A stretch of 64,000 nt of DNA from Methanosarcina thermophila TM-1 (GCF_000969885.1 NZ_CP009501.1:1054001-1118000); one strand, 5' to 3'; shown: positions 35,688 to 46,577, counted from the first letter of the stretch. Notes: generated by a model not told the origin, from the letters alone. A program made the numbers and translations.

Positions 35688-36359
35688 TTAAATATCTGGA
35701 TCTCTGGCAGTTTTCAAATCTTTGCTTGCAGCTTTGGATAAAGCCCTTACATGGAAATCCACATCGAGCTCCTTGGCAAGCTTTCTACACTCTTCTATGT
35801 CTATTTCGGACACTTCAACTACTGTAACTCTTGTATTGATTCCTGCCTGTTTTGCTCCTCTTATAAAATCGAGTACTGCACCATAAGCGTTTTTGTGAAC
35901 TGGTCTGCAGAGTTTGTTATACTTTTCTTCGGACTCGGCGTTCAAACTTACGGAAATTGAGTCTATACCTGCAGATTTCAACTCCGAAATCACGTCTCTT
36001 CTCGGATTTATCAGGGCTGCCTGTCCGTTGGTATCAAGCCTGACCCGGATATTTTGACTTTTTAGCCAGCGGGTTATTGCAAGCACTGTGTCAAACCTGA
36101 GAGTGGGTTCTCCAAGTCCTGTGAATACAATCTCTCGATATTTTGAAAGATCCAGTCCTTTCAGGGCTTCAATGACTTCTTCAGTTGTCGGTTCTTTCGA
36201 GAGCCTAAGGTTATATCCGTAAACCCCGTCTGCAAAATTGCGGATGCAGAAGACACAATCCGCACTGCATCGGTTTGTAAGGTTAAGATAGAGATTTTTG
36301 TGAGCTTCATAGTAGATTGTGTCCATGTGATCAAAATTTCTTACATTCCTTATAACCAT
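35688..36359 (-). CDS. radical SAM protein
   Basis: A 223-residue radical SAM enzyme. The cluster motif is CSADCVFC (Cx3Cx2C) preceded by LNLTNR; GLGEPTLR is the SAM-binding GGEP-like motif. It resembles the short TatD-associated radical SAM group, though no tatD gene is in this window. There are no C-terminal auxiliary cluster cysteines beyond one at about residue 192. The substrate is unknown. It is a single gene, convergent with the propeller gene. Confidence 0.83.
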   Translation of the reverse strand: MVIRNVRNFDHMDTIYYEAHKNLYLNLTNRCSADCVFCIRNFADGVYGYNLRLSKEPTTEEVIEALKGLDLSKYREIVFTGLGEPTLRFDTVLAITRWLKSQNIRVRLDTNGQAALINPRRDVISELKSAGIDSISVSLNAESEEKYNKLCRPVHKNAYGAVLDFIRGAKQAGINTRVTVVEVSEIDIEECRKLAKELDVDFHVRALSKAASKDLKTARDPDI

Positions 36360-36615
36360 GACGTGTTAACTCGGTTTTTCATCCGGGAACTGAAATAACC
36401 TTATATATAAGAATTTCTTATTACTCTACTTCTGCCTTTCGTTTATGACTAACGTTTTCAAGCAGAAAGTTTATAGGTGATCATGTACTTCTAAGGTTCG
36501 ATCTGCGGCATTTAGCTAGCAGTATCTAGTTTCAACTCATTTACTCTCCGCATTGAAGTATCTCAGGCTTTATTAAAAATCTGAAGCTCAATGTTGATAG
36601 ATGTGTGTTAAAAAA

Positions 36616-36659
36616 CCTATGATTGATGAAAAATTGCGAGTACCGCAATTTCGAAGGAG
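36616..36659 (+). promoter_or_regulatory. L7Ae leader hairpin, k-turn-like candidate
   Basis: A perfect eight-bp stem AAATTGCG/CGCAATTT (36631-36638 with 36644-36651, loop AGTAC) ends three nt before AAGGAG. Directly 5' of the stem lies TGATGA, as in a C box, and directly 3' lies CGA. CCT at 36616-36618 could pair with AGG of the ribosome-binding site. L7Ae binds k-turns, and translational autoregulation through one is known in other archaea. Confidence 0.5.
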
Positions 36660-36667
36660 AAATTTAA

Positions 36668-37030
<363 letters not shown>

Positions 37031-37042
37031 TCCTGATAATAG

Positions 37043-37481
<439 letters not shown>

Positions 37482-37522
37482 GAATAGAGTTGGCAGTTTA
37501 TTCGAATTATTAAGGTGTGTAC

Positions 37523-37972
37523 ATGGAACAGACATACGTTATGGTAAAGCCTGACGGAGTCCAGCGCGGGCTGATCGGAGAGGTAATTTCCAGAATCGAG
37601 AAGCGGGGTTTGAAAATCGTCGCTCTCAAGATGAACGTTATCAGTGAAGATACTGCAAAAGAACACTATGCTGAACATGCAGCAAAACCTTTCTTCTCTG
37701 GTCTTGTAGAATTCATCACGTCGGGCCCTTCAGTTTCAATGGTAGTTGAAGGAAAAGACGCAATCCGGGTCATGAGGGCTATAAACGGGGCTACAAACCC
37801 TGTAGATGCGGCTCCCGGAACAATCCGTGGTGACTTCGCTCTGGATGTGGGCAGAAATGTAGTTCATGCATCCGATTCCCCCGACGCTGCAGCAAGGGAA
37901 ATCGCAATTCACTTTAAGGACTCCGAGATAGGGAAATATTCCAGGATTGACGAGGTCTGTCTGTACGAATAA
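37523..37972 (+). CDS. ndk: nucleoside diphosphate kinase
   Basis: A 149-residue NDK that transfers phosphate between nucleoside triphosphates and diphosphates. Motifs: [17 protein letters not shown], and [16 protein letters not shown] with the catalytic phosphohistidine (NxxHgSD). AAGGTG precedes the ATG at 37523. It lies in the translation operon, where its GTP supply suits the initiation factor that follows. Confidence 0.97.
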   Translation: MEQTYVMVKPDGVQRGLIGEVISRIEKRGLKIVALKMNVISEDTAKEHYAEHAAKPFFSGLVEFITSGPSVSMVVEGKDAIRVMRAINGATNPVDAAPGTIRGDFALDVGRNVVHASDSPDAAAREIAIHFKDSEIGKYSRIDEVCLYE

Positions 37973-38134
37973 AGCAGGTACTCAAAGCCTTTTTCCGTGT
38001 TTCTGAGACTTCAGGACACTACTCCAGGCTTTCTGTTTATCCGGTACGGTACCTGCAATATGGGTCCATAGGGGAAACCCGGACCCTTCTGGACCTGCAG
38101 CAAATAAGACGCGGGAATGAGAGAGGTTTTGCAT

Positions 38135-39910
38135 ATGGCTGACAAGAAAAATTTAAGGACTCCCATAGTCTGCGTGATGGGGCACGTCGACCACGGGAAA
38201 ACGACTTTGCTGGACAAGATCAGGGGCACTGCAATTGCTAGTGGAGAAGCCGGCGCTATCACACAGCATATAGGGGCAACTGAAGTCCCAATAGACGTGA
38301 TTGTCAGCAAGCTCAGAGATCCGAAGCTTCGAGACAGGTTTATAGTGCCAGGACTGCTCTTTATTGATACCCCAGGACACCATGCCTTTACAACTTTAAG
38401 AAGCAGGGGAGGCGCTCTAGCCGATCTTGCAGTTGTAGTTGTGGATATAAACGAAGGTTTCAAGCCCCAGACCTATGAGAGTCTGCAGATTTTAAAGCGT
38501 TTTAGAACTCCTTTTGTTGTTGTTGCCAATAAGATCGACAAAATTGGCGGCTGGGTTCCACATAAAGACCTGCCTTTTGCAGCCACTTTCAAAAAACAGT
38601 CCGGGGATGTCCAGGCTCGGCTTGAGACAAAACTCTACGAAGTAATAGGCGAGCTGTACAATCAAGGTTTTTCAGCAGATCGTTATGACCGGGTTACAAA
38701 CTTCCAGAAAACCCTGGGTGTTGTGCCTGTAAGTGCTTTTACGGGTGAAGGAATTCCTGATGTCCTTATGGTGCTTCTGGGCCTGGCTCAGAAATTCCTA
38801 GAGGCAAACCTGCGGTACAGCGCTACAGGTCCTGGAGTCGGCACTGTGCTAGAAGTCAAGGAAGAGAAAGGACTGGGTACAACCCTTGATATTATTCTCT
38901 ATGACGGCACTCTGAAAAAGGGCGATACTGTTGTTATCGGAAGCCTGGGAGAACCCATCCAAACAAAGGTCCGTGCGCTTTTAAAACCCAGGGAACTTTC
39001 TGAAATCCATTACGAGAGCAAGTTCAAACAGGTGAGTAAGGTCACTGCTGCTGCTGGTGTAAAAATTTCGGCTCCCGGGCTCGAAGGTGCCCTTGCAGGC
39101 TCTCCGATAAGGGTTGCTACCGAAGAAACTCTTGATGAGATTGTAGCCCAGATAAAATCCGAGATCGATGAGGTAAGGATTGATACTGATTCGGAAGGTA
39201 TCATGATCAAAGCCGATACTCTTGGCTCCCTTGAGGCTCTTGTCCATGAGTTTCAGAAAGATGAGATTCCTATCAGGAAAGCCGAAGTAGGAGACATCTC
39301 ACACCGGGATGCGGTTGAGGCGTCGACTGTCGAAGACCCGATTTATTCCGTGATTGTCGGTTTCAATGTCAAGGTTCACCCTGACGCTAGAGATTTTCTG
39401 CAGGAAAGCAATGTGAAGGTATTCACAAGTGATGTGATCTACCGCCTGGTTGAAGATTACCAGAAATATGTGAAAGAACAGCAGGAACAAGCTGAAAAGA
39501 AGATTTTTGAAACGATAATCCGTCCCGGAAAATTCAAAATCCTTCCGGGCTGTGTATTCCGCCAGAGCAAGCCTGCAGTTGTCGGCGTAAGAGTGCTTGG
39601 TGGAGTCGTGCGGACAAATGTCGATGTTATGCTTGAAAACGGAAACGTTGTAGGCAAGATTAAGGGACTGCAGTCCGAAGGCGAGAACATTCCGTCGGCA
39701 GGGGTAGGCAAAGAGGTTGCAATGGCAATTGAAGGCGCAACCGTAGGCAGGCAGATTAAAGAAGAAGACGTGCTCTACATTAATGTGCCTGAGAAGCATG
39801 CTAAAATTCTTGAGCACGAGATTTATGATTCCCTTTCAACCGATGAGAAAGAAACTCTTGATGCTTTCCTTTCCCTGAAAAGGAAAGACAATCCTTTCTG
39901 GGCAAAATAA
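38135..39910 (+). CDS. infB: translation initiation factor aIF5B (IF-2 homologue)
   Basis: A 591-residue translational GTPase that helps join subunits and place initiator tRNA. G-motifs: GHVDHGKTT (G1), DTPGHHAF (G3), NKIDK (G4). The long beta-barrel and C-terminal domains II-IV follow, typical of archaeal aIF5B without the extra N-terminal region of eukaryotes. The ATG at 38135 has GAGAGAGG upstream; the in-frame ATG at 38117 lies within that site. It is last in the operon apart from S6e, which has its own ribosome-binding site 145 nt on. Confidence 0.96.
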   Translation: MADKKNLRTPIVCVMGHVDHGKTTLLDKIRGTAIASGEAGAITQHIGATEVPIDVIVSKLRDPKLRDRFIVPGLLFIDTPGHHAFTTLRSRGGALADLAVVVVDINEGFKPQTYESLQILKRFRTPFVVVANKIDKIGGWVPHKDLPFAATFKKQSGDVQARLETKLYEVIGELYNQGFSADRYDRVTNFQKTLGVVPVSAFTGEGIPDVLMVLLGLAQKFLEANLRYSATGPGVGTVLEVKEEKGLGTTLDIILYDGTLKKGDTVVIGSLGEPIQTKVRALLKPRELSEIHYESKFKQVSKVTAAAGVKISAPGLEGALAGSPIRVATEETLDEIVAQIKSEIDEVRIDTDSEGIMIKADTLGSLEALVHEFQKDEIPIRKAEVGDISHRDAVEASTVEDPIYSVIVGFNVKVHPDARDFLQESNVKVFTSDVIYRLVEDYQKYVKEQQEQAEKKIFETIIRPGKFKILPGCVFRQSKPAVVGVRVLGGVVRTNVDVMLENGNVVGKIKGLQSEGENIPSAGVGKEVAMAIEGATVGRQIKEEDVLYINVPEKHAKILEHEIYDSLSTDEKETLDAFLSLKRKDNPFWAK

Positions 39911-40055
39911 TGCTTATAAGTGTAGATTACGTTCAGAAGTTATCTCAGGCTGCAAATAAGGTTCAGGTGAAAATTCAGGAAAAATCCGGTTAAAGTTTCG
40001 GATGAAAAGGCAAAGGAATTATTAAAAAATAAAATCAGATATTGGAGGATTTCAC

Positions 40056-40475
40056 ATGGCTAGTTTCAAAGTTGTAATTTCTGACCCAAAGGAAGGGCGC
40101 GCTTACCAGGTCGATGTAAAAGACCCTGAAGCAAACGCATTAATCGGAAAATCAATAGGCGATGTTGTTGACGGCGGCATTTTTGGTCTTACCGGATACA
40201 AAATCCAGATCACTGGCGGCTGCGACGGCAGCGGTTTCGTTATGAAACCCGACCTCCCAGGTCCCAGAAGGCAGAGAATCCTGCTTGCAGTCGGCGTGGG
40301 CTATTCCCCTAAACTCCCCGGACAGCGCAGGAGAAAGATGATGCGCGGCAAGGAAATTGCCCCTGACATCGTCCAGATCAATGCAAAAGTCGTTGAATAC
40401 GGAAGCAAATCCATAAGAGCCCTTCTCGGCCTCGAAGCTCCGGCAGAAGCACCAGCAGAAGCTCCAGCAGAGTAA
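40056..40475 (+). CDS. rps6e: ribosomal protein S6e
   Basis: A 139-residue small-subunit protein: [16 protein letters not shown] at the N-terminus, [24 protein letters not shown], and [19 protein letters not shown]. The tail is an Ala/Pro/Glu repeat ([12 protein letters not shown]), longer than in many archaea. GGAGG precedes the ATG. Confidence 0.96.
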   Translation: MASFKVVISDPKEGRAYQVDVKDPEANALIGKSIGDVVDGGIFGLTGYKIQITGGCDGSGFVMKPDLPGPRRQRILLAVGVGYSPKLPGQRRRKMMRGKEIAPDIVQINAKVVEYGSKSIRALLGLEAPAEAPAEAPAE

Positions 40476-40487
40476 TTTCTAAAAGTT

Positions 40488-40501
40488 CCGCCTGCAGGCG
40501 G
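40488..40501 (+). terminator. palindromic terminator after S6e
   Basis: CCGCCTGCAGGCGG is a perfect 14-bp palindrome 12 nt after the stop codon, followed by a mixed T-rich stretch. It probably ends the translation operon. Confidence 0.6.
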
Positions 40502-40615
40502 GCTTTAAAACACTTTTCACTTTATTTTTAGTCCTGGTTCGTTTTTATTTGACCTATTTTGATATTGTTTTTTCTTATTTGGTTTTGTTTTGACTTATTT
40601 CATTTGCTATTGATT

Positions 40616-40795
40616 TTAGTGTTCTTTTTCTACTTCTTGTTTCCTTCTCTCTCGTCTTTTTACAAGTATATTCCCTATAACGAACCCAATTCCCATGAAA
40701 ATTCCAGTACGTGTTCCATTCATTAAATCATTAGACAGGTACCCTAATAATGTGCATACGATAAGAATAATAATAAAATGCAAAAAATTTGCCAT
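40616..40795 (-). CDS. small two-helix membrane protein
   Basis: A 59-residue frame with two predicted membrane helices (FLHFIIILIVCTLLGYL and GIFMGIGFVIGNILV) and a strongly charged C-terminal tail (KRRERRKQEVEKEH). The family is not recognised. The ribosome-binding site is weak; a longer in-frame start at 40840 exists. Upstream on the same strand are two frameshifted membrane frames, so this gene may be the last intact member of a decaying group. Confidence 0.4.
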   Translation of the reverse strand: MANFLHFIIILIVCTLLGYLSNDLMNGTRTGIFMGIGFVIGNILVKRRERRKQEVEKEH

Positions 40796-40874
40796 GTCAC
40801 TATTGAGAGAATGAAGGTTGTGGTTACCAATTTTGAGCATGACGATAACAGTTCATAGTGGTTGAAAACAGATT

Positions 40875-41050
40875 TCAGATATTCATCAAAATTCCTTTCC
40901 CTTCGTTAAATACGTACCACACTAGATAGATAACTCCTACCAGGGCAACAATATTTCCTATCGCTTTAAGGACTAGTATATCTGTGATATCCATAAAAGC
41001 AACTCCGATCAGAATATCTGCAACCGCAAATAGAAATGTTCCTTTATCAT
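40875..41050 (-). pseudogene. frameshifted small membrane protein gene
   Basis: GGAGGAAATAAC precedes an ATG at 41050, but that frame stops after 13 codons. Removing one base near codon 4 opens a frame to 40875: TFLFAVADILIGVAFMDITDILVL... then VALVGVIYLVWYVF, with two membrane helices. A single-base insertion in the 5' end is the simplest reading. Confidence 0.45.
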
Positions 41051-41072
41051 GTTATTTCCTCCCTAAGTATAT

Positions 41073-41422
41073 TCAGTGTTTAGCATAATCTATTGTAAAA
41101 ACTATAAGAGCTATAAACCCAAAAATCAGAAAATACTGATTTTGTGTGAGGATTGCCTGCGAAACAAGTGCTAAAACGATACATAGACCAACCACAAATC
41201 ACAGTATTGGTAAATCTCTTTTTTCACGCATTTTAATAGATGAGAATAATGCTGCAAAGCCCACTAATATAATAAATATAGAGTAATTGCTAGAGTTCAT
41301 AAAAAATCTATTGTACCAAATAAAATTAGCAGAAAAGAGACTATGAGAGAAATATCACCCCATCTATTCTTATCGGTCTCAGTGATTTGAATATTACCAT
41401 CTTCCTTTTCTATTTATTTCAT
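41073..41422 (-). pseudogene. broken multi-helix membrane protein gene
   Basis: Conceptual translation gives DISLIVSFLLILFGTIDFL, then after a frameshift NYSIFIILVGFAALFSSIKM, an in-frame TGA where TGG (Trp) would fit, and FLIFGFIALIVFTIDYAKH to a stop at 41073. An early TAA also interrupts it. Four membrane helices can be traced. Limits are approximate. Confidence 0.4.
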
Positions 41423-41754
41423 CTAAAAGGCAAGAAACAAACTTTAAAACAACTTTAAAATCTATTTCTTGCCCTCAGATATGCAGGATTTAGAGTTGCT
41501 CTTAAAACTACTAGATCCTGCAAAACTTTCTCACTTCACAAGTTTAAAATAAATATTGATAAGTTTTTCTGTCAAAATATTCGCCAATTAGCCGTATAGT
41601 TTTATGAAAATTTATTACAAAAAATAATATTCACAAAAAGACATCACAATACCGTTTACTGAAATATTTTATCAAAAAGAGAAGTAATGAGAATGATTTT
41701 TCATCCTCAGTGTCAGAAAAAAAGTATAAGTTTTTATGCGACTTATAAACGCTT

Positions 41755-42162
41755 TTAGAGAAGTCTCTTTCCTGGCTCTGCGAAGGCTTTGCACTCATAA
41801 ACTTCAGTAATTTTCATAACTACAAGGGCTTTTGCAGGGAACTTATCGGATTTAGCTTTAACCTCTTTATACATTTTCTCGTAATCTTCACCTTCGGTCT
41901 TTATCTCAATATCCCCTTTTATCTGGTAACAGCCCTCGATGTCCGGACCCCAGACATAAAGTGCTCCTCTCGGATTTTCATCAAGGTTCTTGCGGGTCTT
42001 TAGGAAATAATTGTCCGTAATCCAGATAGTTTCCCCATCTTCCTGCAATTTGCACATGCCTATCGGTATTACGTTCGGTTCTCCGCTTTTAGATGCGGTT
42101 GCAAACGGAAAAATTTTCATCTTTGCAAAATCATTCTTCATTTCTTCTGTTAATTTTACCAT
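41755..42162 (-). CDS. pyridoxamine 5'-phosphate oxidase-like flavin-binding protein
   Basis: A 135-residue split-barrel protein of the PNPOx-like family: FPFATASKSGEPNVIPIGM is the usual opening, and ITDNYFLKTRKNLDENPRGALYVW the flavin-side strand-helix. Such archaeal proteins bind FMN or F420 and often have unknown reductase activity. True pyridoxine oxidase activity is unlikely at this length, even with PdxS/PdxT close by. The ATG follows AGGGGTAAAAATAA. Confidence 0.8.
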   Translation of the reverse strand: MVKLTEEMKNDFAKMKIFPFATASKSGEPNVIPIGMCKLQEDGETIWITDNYFLKTRKNLDENPRGALYVWGPDIEGCYQIKGDIEIKTEGEDYEKMYKEVKAKSDKFPAKALVVMKITEVYECKAFAEPGKRLL

Positions 42163-42460
42163 TTATTTTTACCCCTTATTGAATTGGTTTTTATTAATAT
42201 GGCTGCAATCCGTATATAACTTTCAAGGTATTAAAAACAAAAGAAGTTATAACACTTTTTATTCAGCCTTTTATATTTATAACTTAGCATGCCTTAAGAG
42301 GCAGGAAAGCGTGTAGAAAATAAGATAGTATAAATATATATAAATTTCTTAAAAAATATTTAGTAAAAAACGCAATATAAGTTTATAAAGCTTAATACAA
42401 AAATCACAAAAATTTGTAATAAAGAAAACAGCCGGAAATAAAACTAGAAATCCTTCTGTT
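42163..42460. other. AT-rich intergenic region
   Basis: About 300 nt between the flavin-fold gene (minus, start side) and the end of pdxT. It includes the promoter of the flavin-fold gene. No other feature was seen. Confidence 0.35.
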
Positions 42461-43060
42461 TTAACAGTTAAACACTTTATCCAGGAAATATTGATGAATC
42501 CGTAAATCGTCGGTCAATTCCGGATGGAAAGCAAGCGCCAGCACATTTCTCTGCTCTGCGGCAATAATCAGGTCATCAAGCCTGGAAAGTACGCGAACCT
42601 CAGGTCCGCAGCTTACAATTCCGGGAGCTCTGATAAACACGCCGGTGAAAGGAGAATCAAGGACCTCAACTTCGAGTTCAGCTTCAAAAGAATCCCTCTG
42701 CCGACCAAAAGCGTTCCTGTTAACTCTGGTATCCATAATTCCGAGCAGCTCCTGCCTGGTTTTCTCAACCTGCTCATCCCCTTCCTTCGCAACTACAATC
42801 AAACCTGCACAGGTTCCGAGAATTGGAACGCCTCTTGCAGCCGCATCCTTAATCTCTTCTGCAATCCCCTCGCGGGCAAGCAGCCTGCAAAGCGTTGTAC
42901 TCTCCCCGCCGGGAATCACAATCCCGCTGCACTCCGGGACAATGCCTTTATGCTTTATAGCAACTACCTCTGCATCTGCCCTTCTTTCCCTGAGGGCTCT
43001 CCTCAAAGCATCAACATGCTCAGAAACCGCTCCCTGAATAGCGATTACACCTATTTTCAT
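42461..43060 (-). CDS. pdxT: pyridoxal 5'-phosphate synthase glutaminase subunit
   Basis: A 199-residue class I glutaminase that supplies ammonia to PdxS. Motifs: IGVIAIQGAVSEHVDAL, PGGESTTL, the nucleophile in LGTCAGLIVVA, and the catalytic HxE in LAFHPELTDD. The ATG at 43060 has GGTGTT upstream; 43072 is the alternative. The gene is downstream of pdxS on the same strand but separated by a hairpin-rich 300-nt spacer. Confidence 0.95.
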   Translation of the reverse strand: MKIGVIAIQGAVSEHVDALRRALRERRADAEVVAIKHKGIVPECSGIVIPGGESTTLCRLLAREGIAEEIKDAAARGVPILGTCAGLIVVAKEGDEQVEKTRQELLGIMDTRVNRNAFGRQRDSFEAELEVEVLDSPFTGVFIRAPGIVSCGPEVRVLSRLDDLIIAAEQRNVLALAFHPELTDDLRIHQYFLDKVFNC

Positions 43061-43261
43061 GAAGAACACCATTTTCCAGAAGTAATTTTACCTGTTAATC
43101 CAAAAATAAAAAATGAAGAATTTATTCTTACAGCCCGTAAGAAAAAATCCATTTTTAAAAATAAAATTCTAAACCCCGTTTTGTGTGAAACTGAACGCCA
43201 GTTTTTCTAAATTGCCGCTTAAGCGAATTAATAATTGTTTTACTTGTCCATAAATTATTCC

Positions 43262-43363
43262 GCTTGAGGGAGCGTAGCGACCGAAACGGAGGCTTGCTGT
43301 TGCGATTACATCGCAACTCCCAGAAAATCTTCGATTTTCTGTGCTCCCGAAGCGAAATTCGGG
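43262..43363 (-). repeat. three to four consecutive hairpins between pdxS and pdxT
   Basis: On the minus strand, starting one nt after the pdxS stop: CCCGAA/TTCGGG (43346-43363), AGAAAATC/GATTTTCT (43322-43340), GTTGCGA/TCGCAAC (43299-43317), then TCCG/CGGA around a GGTCGCTACGCTCCC core. It looks like a dispersed Methanosarcina intergenic repeat and may attenuate pdxT. Confidence 0.6.
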
Positions 43364-43364
43364 G

Positions 43365-44261
43365 TTACCAGCCACGTTCCTGAAGTGCTTCCTCAGCAGG
43401 GATCGTACTTGCGCTGATACCTTTCATGCCAGAACCGACGCCTTTTGAAATCTCCGCAAGTTTTGCAGGGTTGTCAAAGTTGTTTACGGCTTCAACGATG
43501 GCTTTTGCCATCTTCTCGGGTTTCTCGGCTTTGAAAATGCCTGAACCCACAAAGACTCCATCTGCTCCAAGGCGCATCATCAGTGCTGCATCTGCAGGGG
43601 TCGCAATTCCGCCGGCTGCAAAGTTTACCACAGGCAAGCGCTGCATTTTTGAAGTTTCGACTACAAGCTCGATAGGAGCTTCGATTTCCCTGGAAACCAT
43701 AATCAGTTCTTCTTTAGTCTTCCCGGCAAGTGCACGGATCTCGCCCTGAATCTGCTTCATGTGTTTAACTGCCTGGCTGACATCTCCGGTTCCGGCTTCC
43801 CCTTTCGTCCGGATCATGGCTGCCCCTTCGTTAATTCTCCGGAGGGCTTCCCCAAGGTTTCGGGCTCCGCAGACAAAAGGCACGGTAAACTGCGTTTTGT
43901 CTATGTGGTAATAAGGGTCGGCAGGGGTCAGAACCTCGGACTCATCTATCATGTCAACACCAAGAGCTTCCAGGATTTCTGCTTCTACGAAGTGACCTAT
44001 CCTGACTTTTGCCATTACAGGGATTGTAACCGTATCAATTATCTGCTGGATTATTTCAGGATCGGCCATACGCGCAACTCCGCCTGCTTTCCTGATGTCG
44101 GCAGGAACAGCCTGGAGAGCCATAACAGCAACTGCTCCGGCTTCTTCTGCGATCCTGGCCTGCTCAGGAGTTGTAACATCCATAATCACACCCCCTTTCT
44201 GCATTCTTGCAAAGCCCCGCTTAATAAGCTCGGTTCCGTGTCTTAACTTTTCAAAGTCCAT
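43365..44261 (-). CDS. pdxS: pyridoxal 5'-phosphate synthase subunit PdxS
   Basis: A 298-residue (beta/alpha)8 enzyme that makes PLP from ribulose/ribose 5-phosphate, glyceraldehyde 3-phosphate and ammonia. Motifs: [27 protein letters not shown], the active lysines in [16 protein letters not shown] and [13 protein letters not shown], and [21 protein letters not shown] precedes the ATG. Complete, in the same order as PdxT. Confidence 0.97.
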   Translation of the reverse strand: MDFEKLRHGTELIKRGFARMQKGGVIMDVTTPEQARIAEEAGAVAVMALQAVPADIRKAGGVARMADPEIIQQIIDTVTIPVMAKVRIGHFVEAEILEALGVDMIDESEVLTPADPYYHIDKTQFTVPFVCGARNLGEALRRINEGAAMIRTKGEAGTGDVSQAVKHMKQIQGEIRALAGKTKEELIMVSREIEAPIELVVETSKMQRLPVVNFAAGGIATPADAALMMRLGADGVFVGSGIFKAEKPEKMAKAIVEAVNNFDNPAKLAEISKGVGSGMKGISASTIPAEEALQERGW

Positions 44262-44862
44262 GAATGTCTTCCTCTCTGTTTTGGTATAATTATAAGTCTT
44301 ATGCCGTGGGAAACCCTCTCCACGGTGAAATGACTCTCAGGTTTTTTCCATTGTTGCAACCGATAGGTTGCGATTTTCGGTTAGTTATATCTCAGGTGAA
44401 TTGTGAATACGCTCAATAGTTAAAAGCATTATTTAAGTTATTCCTTGTGAATAATTACAGAACAAATTAGATTATAATGATATACGACCTTTCCCTTTTT
44501 TCCACAAGAGTAAAATTTTATTAATCCTGTACGGTTCGCTCAATTCTGTACGGTTCATTCCCTCTTTAGCAAGTGCATTACAGAGCCTTACTGCAATCTT
44601 TTAATATATTTTTGTTTATAATTTAAGGCTATTAACACTATTTCAGTCTTCATATAATATTATGATCCCCTACCGATTATAAGATATAAAGTTTTCTCAA
44701 GATACAGGGCAAATAGGATTCGAAGAATTTCTCGGTAACCCTGAATAATTCAATATTTCTTATTCAATTCTATAGGCTTCAGCGGATTTTGACAACCACA
44801 GCATAAGACTATAAAATCCAGTTCTCAGAAACTTTATTAAAATTCCACGAATCTTATTAATC
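44262..44862. other. intergenic region upstream of pdxS
   Basis: About 600 nt between pdxS (minus start) and the end of the PAP2 gene. It holds the pdxS promoter and a short direct repeat of (C)TGTACGGTTC near 44529-44560. No ORF with coding character. Confidence 0.4.
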
Positions 44863-45936
44863 TTAATAACTCTTCCCAGACTTTTCCAATGATCTCCTGT
44901 CCAGTTCACTCTCCTGAGCGCCTGCAATCTCCCTTCTATAGAGATTGAGTTTTATGCAGGCGACTGCAGATATCCATATTGTAGATGCAGGGACGAAAGC
45001 TTCCAGGAATTCTATGAGTTTAAAGCTGAGAAAGCCTGCAGCTCCGATGGCATCAAACCCGACAGCAAGAACAAAGCAGGAGACTCCAAACAGCAGAAGG
45101 GCGATAAATACCCTCAAAACTCTCTGTTCCGCACTTCCAGTATCATCAGGGAGCCCTTTTCGTATAATCAGAATGTATGCTACATTTGTGCCAAGGAAAA
45201 ATCCTGCTGCTTCAGCACTTACCAGAGATAGAGCTGCAAATGCAGGAAGGAGAACTAAAATAACGGAGTAAAAAATGATATTCTGCCACCTGAATGCAAG
45301 TTCGAAGTTCTCTTTCCTGAAAAACTCATCTTTCAGAGGGCTTTTAAGAAATAGGGTAAAAGCGGTCAGTAAAGTTAAGCCTATTGCCGTTCCTCCCAGC
45401 ACATCTCCCAGGAAATGTCTTCCAAGGTACATCCTCGAAAACGCTACAAGTAATACCATTATTGGAGTCATGATTTTAATTATTCTGCTGCAGAAAATCG
45501 CATAACTTCCTCCCCAGAGTGCAGTCGTAAGTGAAGCATGCCCTGAAGGAAAACCAAAACATGAGTGGGTAAGTGATTCATCATGACGAAACGCTTCAAG
45601 AACTTCCTTGTCTGGAAGTGCGAACACACCATCAGGTCCATCCCCACTAAAAGGCGAGGTACTCTTTACTCCTGATTCAAGGTTAATCACTCTATTATCT
45701 ACAAAATCCGGCCTTGGAAAAGCGACTATTGTCTTAAGAATCTCAGTAATCAGCCCTGTCCAGATTAAGAGCTGAAACAGAAGAAAACCTTTCCTGAAAC
45801 TAATCCCGAAAGTGATGCATATTACTGCGGCAGCTAAGAAGGCTGACGATCCCATTTTAGTTATCAGGATCATCAGAAGGGTAAACCACTCATTTCCAAG
45901 GGATTGCAAATAAATTATAGGCTCGGTCTGAAACAA
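44863..45936 (-). CDS. PAP2-superfamily membrane phosphatase
   Basis: A 357-residue polytopic membrane protein with the PAP2 catalytic triplet: KTIVAFPRP (KxxxxxxRP), FPSGHASLT (PSGH) and SRMYLGRHFLGDV (SRxxxxxHxxxD). It would dephosphorylate lipid phosphates such as isoprenyl pyrophosphate or archaetidylglycerol phosphate outside or at the membrane. A C-terminal part with four more helices extends beyond the catalytic core. Stands alone. Confidence 0.9.
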   Translation of the reverse strand: MFQTEPIIYLQSLGNEWFTLLMILITKMGSSAFLAAAVICITFGISFRKGFLLFQLLIWTGLITEILKTIVAFPRPDFVDNRVINLESGVKSTSPFSGDGPDGVFALPDKEVLEAFRHDESLTHSCFGFPSGHASLTTALWGGSYAIFCSRIIKIMTPIMVLLVAFSRMYLGRHFLGDVLGGTAIGLTLLTAFTLFLKSPLKDEFFRKENFELAFRWQNIIFYSVILVLLPAFAALSLVSAEAAGFFLGTNVAYILIIRKGLPDDTGSAEQRVLRVFIALLLFGVSCFVLAVGFDAIGAAGFLSFKLIEFLEAFVPASTIWISAVACIKLNLYRREIAGAQESELDRRSLEKSGKSY

Positions 45937-46577
45937 AGGTTCCGTCTCCTAATCAGATAATTGCTGCGGTATCCAGCTTTCCTCAAAAAGACTGGGTAAA
46001 GCCAGATATCAGAGAATCTATGAAATTTCTTACTGATTCAGGGCAGATAAATTATTTTAACTTTACTGATTTATTTCCGCACTGGATAATCCGTTTCAGC
46101 GTTGCAGGCACAATACCTGTATAACGGGCTTCTTCCAGGGCTGTCTTTCTCCATCTTGCAATGTTTTCAACACCTGCGATGTGGAATACTACTATAAATT
46201 TTGCCTGGATTCCGGGATTCTATTTAAGAGGGCAGAAGATTTGTTTAACATATATACAGAAGGCAAAGTTATATCAGAAATATGCGCTAAAGGCTTTTCG
46301 GAAGTACAAATCGAAATTCTATGTTAAAAAATGTCGGAAATGAACAAAGGAAATATCAGGATTTTTCCTTTAAAGAAATAATAATCTGTATGGTTTATAT
46401 CCCTTAGCATATAATTTTCTATTAATATATCTGGGAATTATCCTGTTATATGAAGTATGTCAGGCTCATACATAGACAGGTTTTCAGAGCCTCCCGGAAC
46501 CTCATGTATTCCGGAAAAGGACATCCAGATTGCAGGATAGTTCCCAGTGTATATAATTTTGGGGGGTAATAAATTCC
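45937..46577. other. intergenic region with a short gene fragment
   Basis: About 640 nt. On the minus strand near 46050-46205 an open stretch of about 49 codons lacks a start and reads ...FHIAGVENIARWRKTALEEARYTG..., resembling the end of a protein whose front is gone. Upstream of the hydrolase gene, GGGGGGT precedes its ATG. Confidence 0.35.

Noticed and set aside
42524-43210. Plus-strand open frame of about 228 codons
   Set aside because: It is the antisense of pdxT, which has full family motifs; no ribosome-binding site and no recognisable protein.
46161-46343. Plus-strand frame of 60 codons
   Set aside because: No ribosome-binding site, AT-driven Lys/Phe composition, no family.
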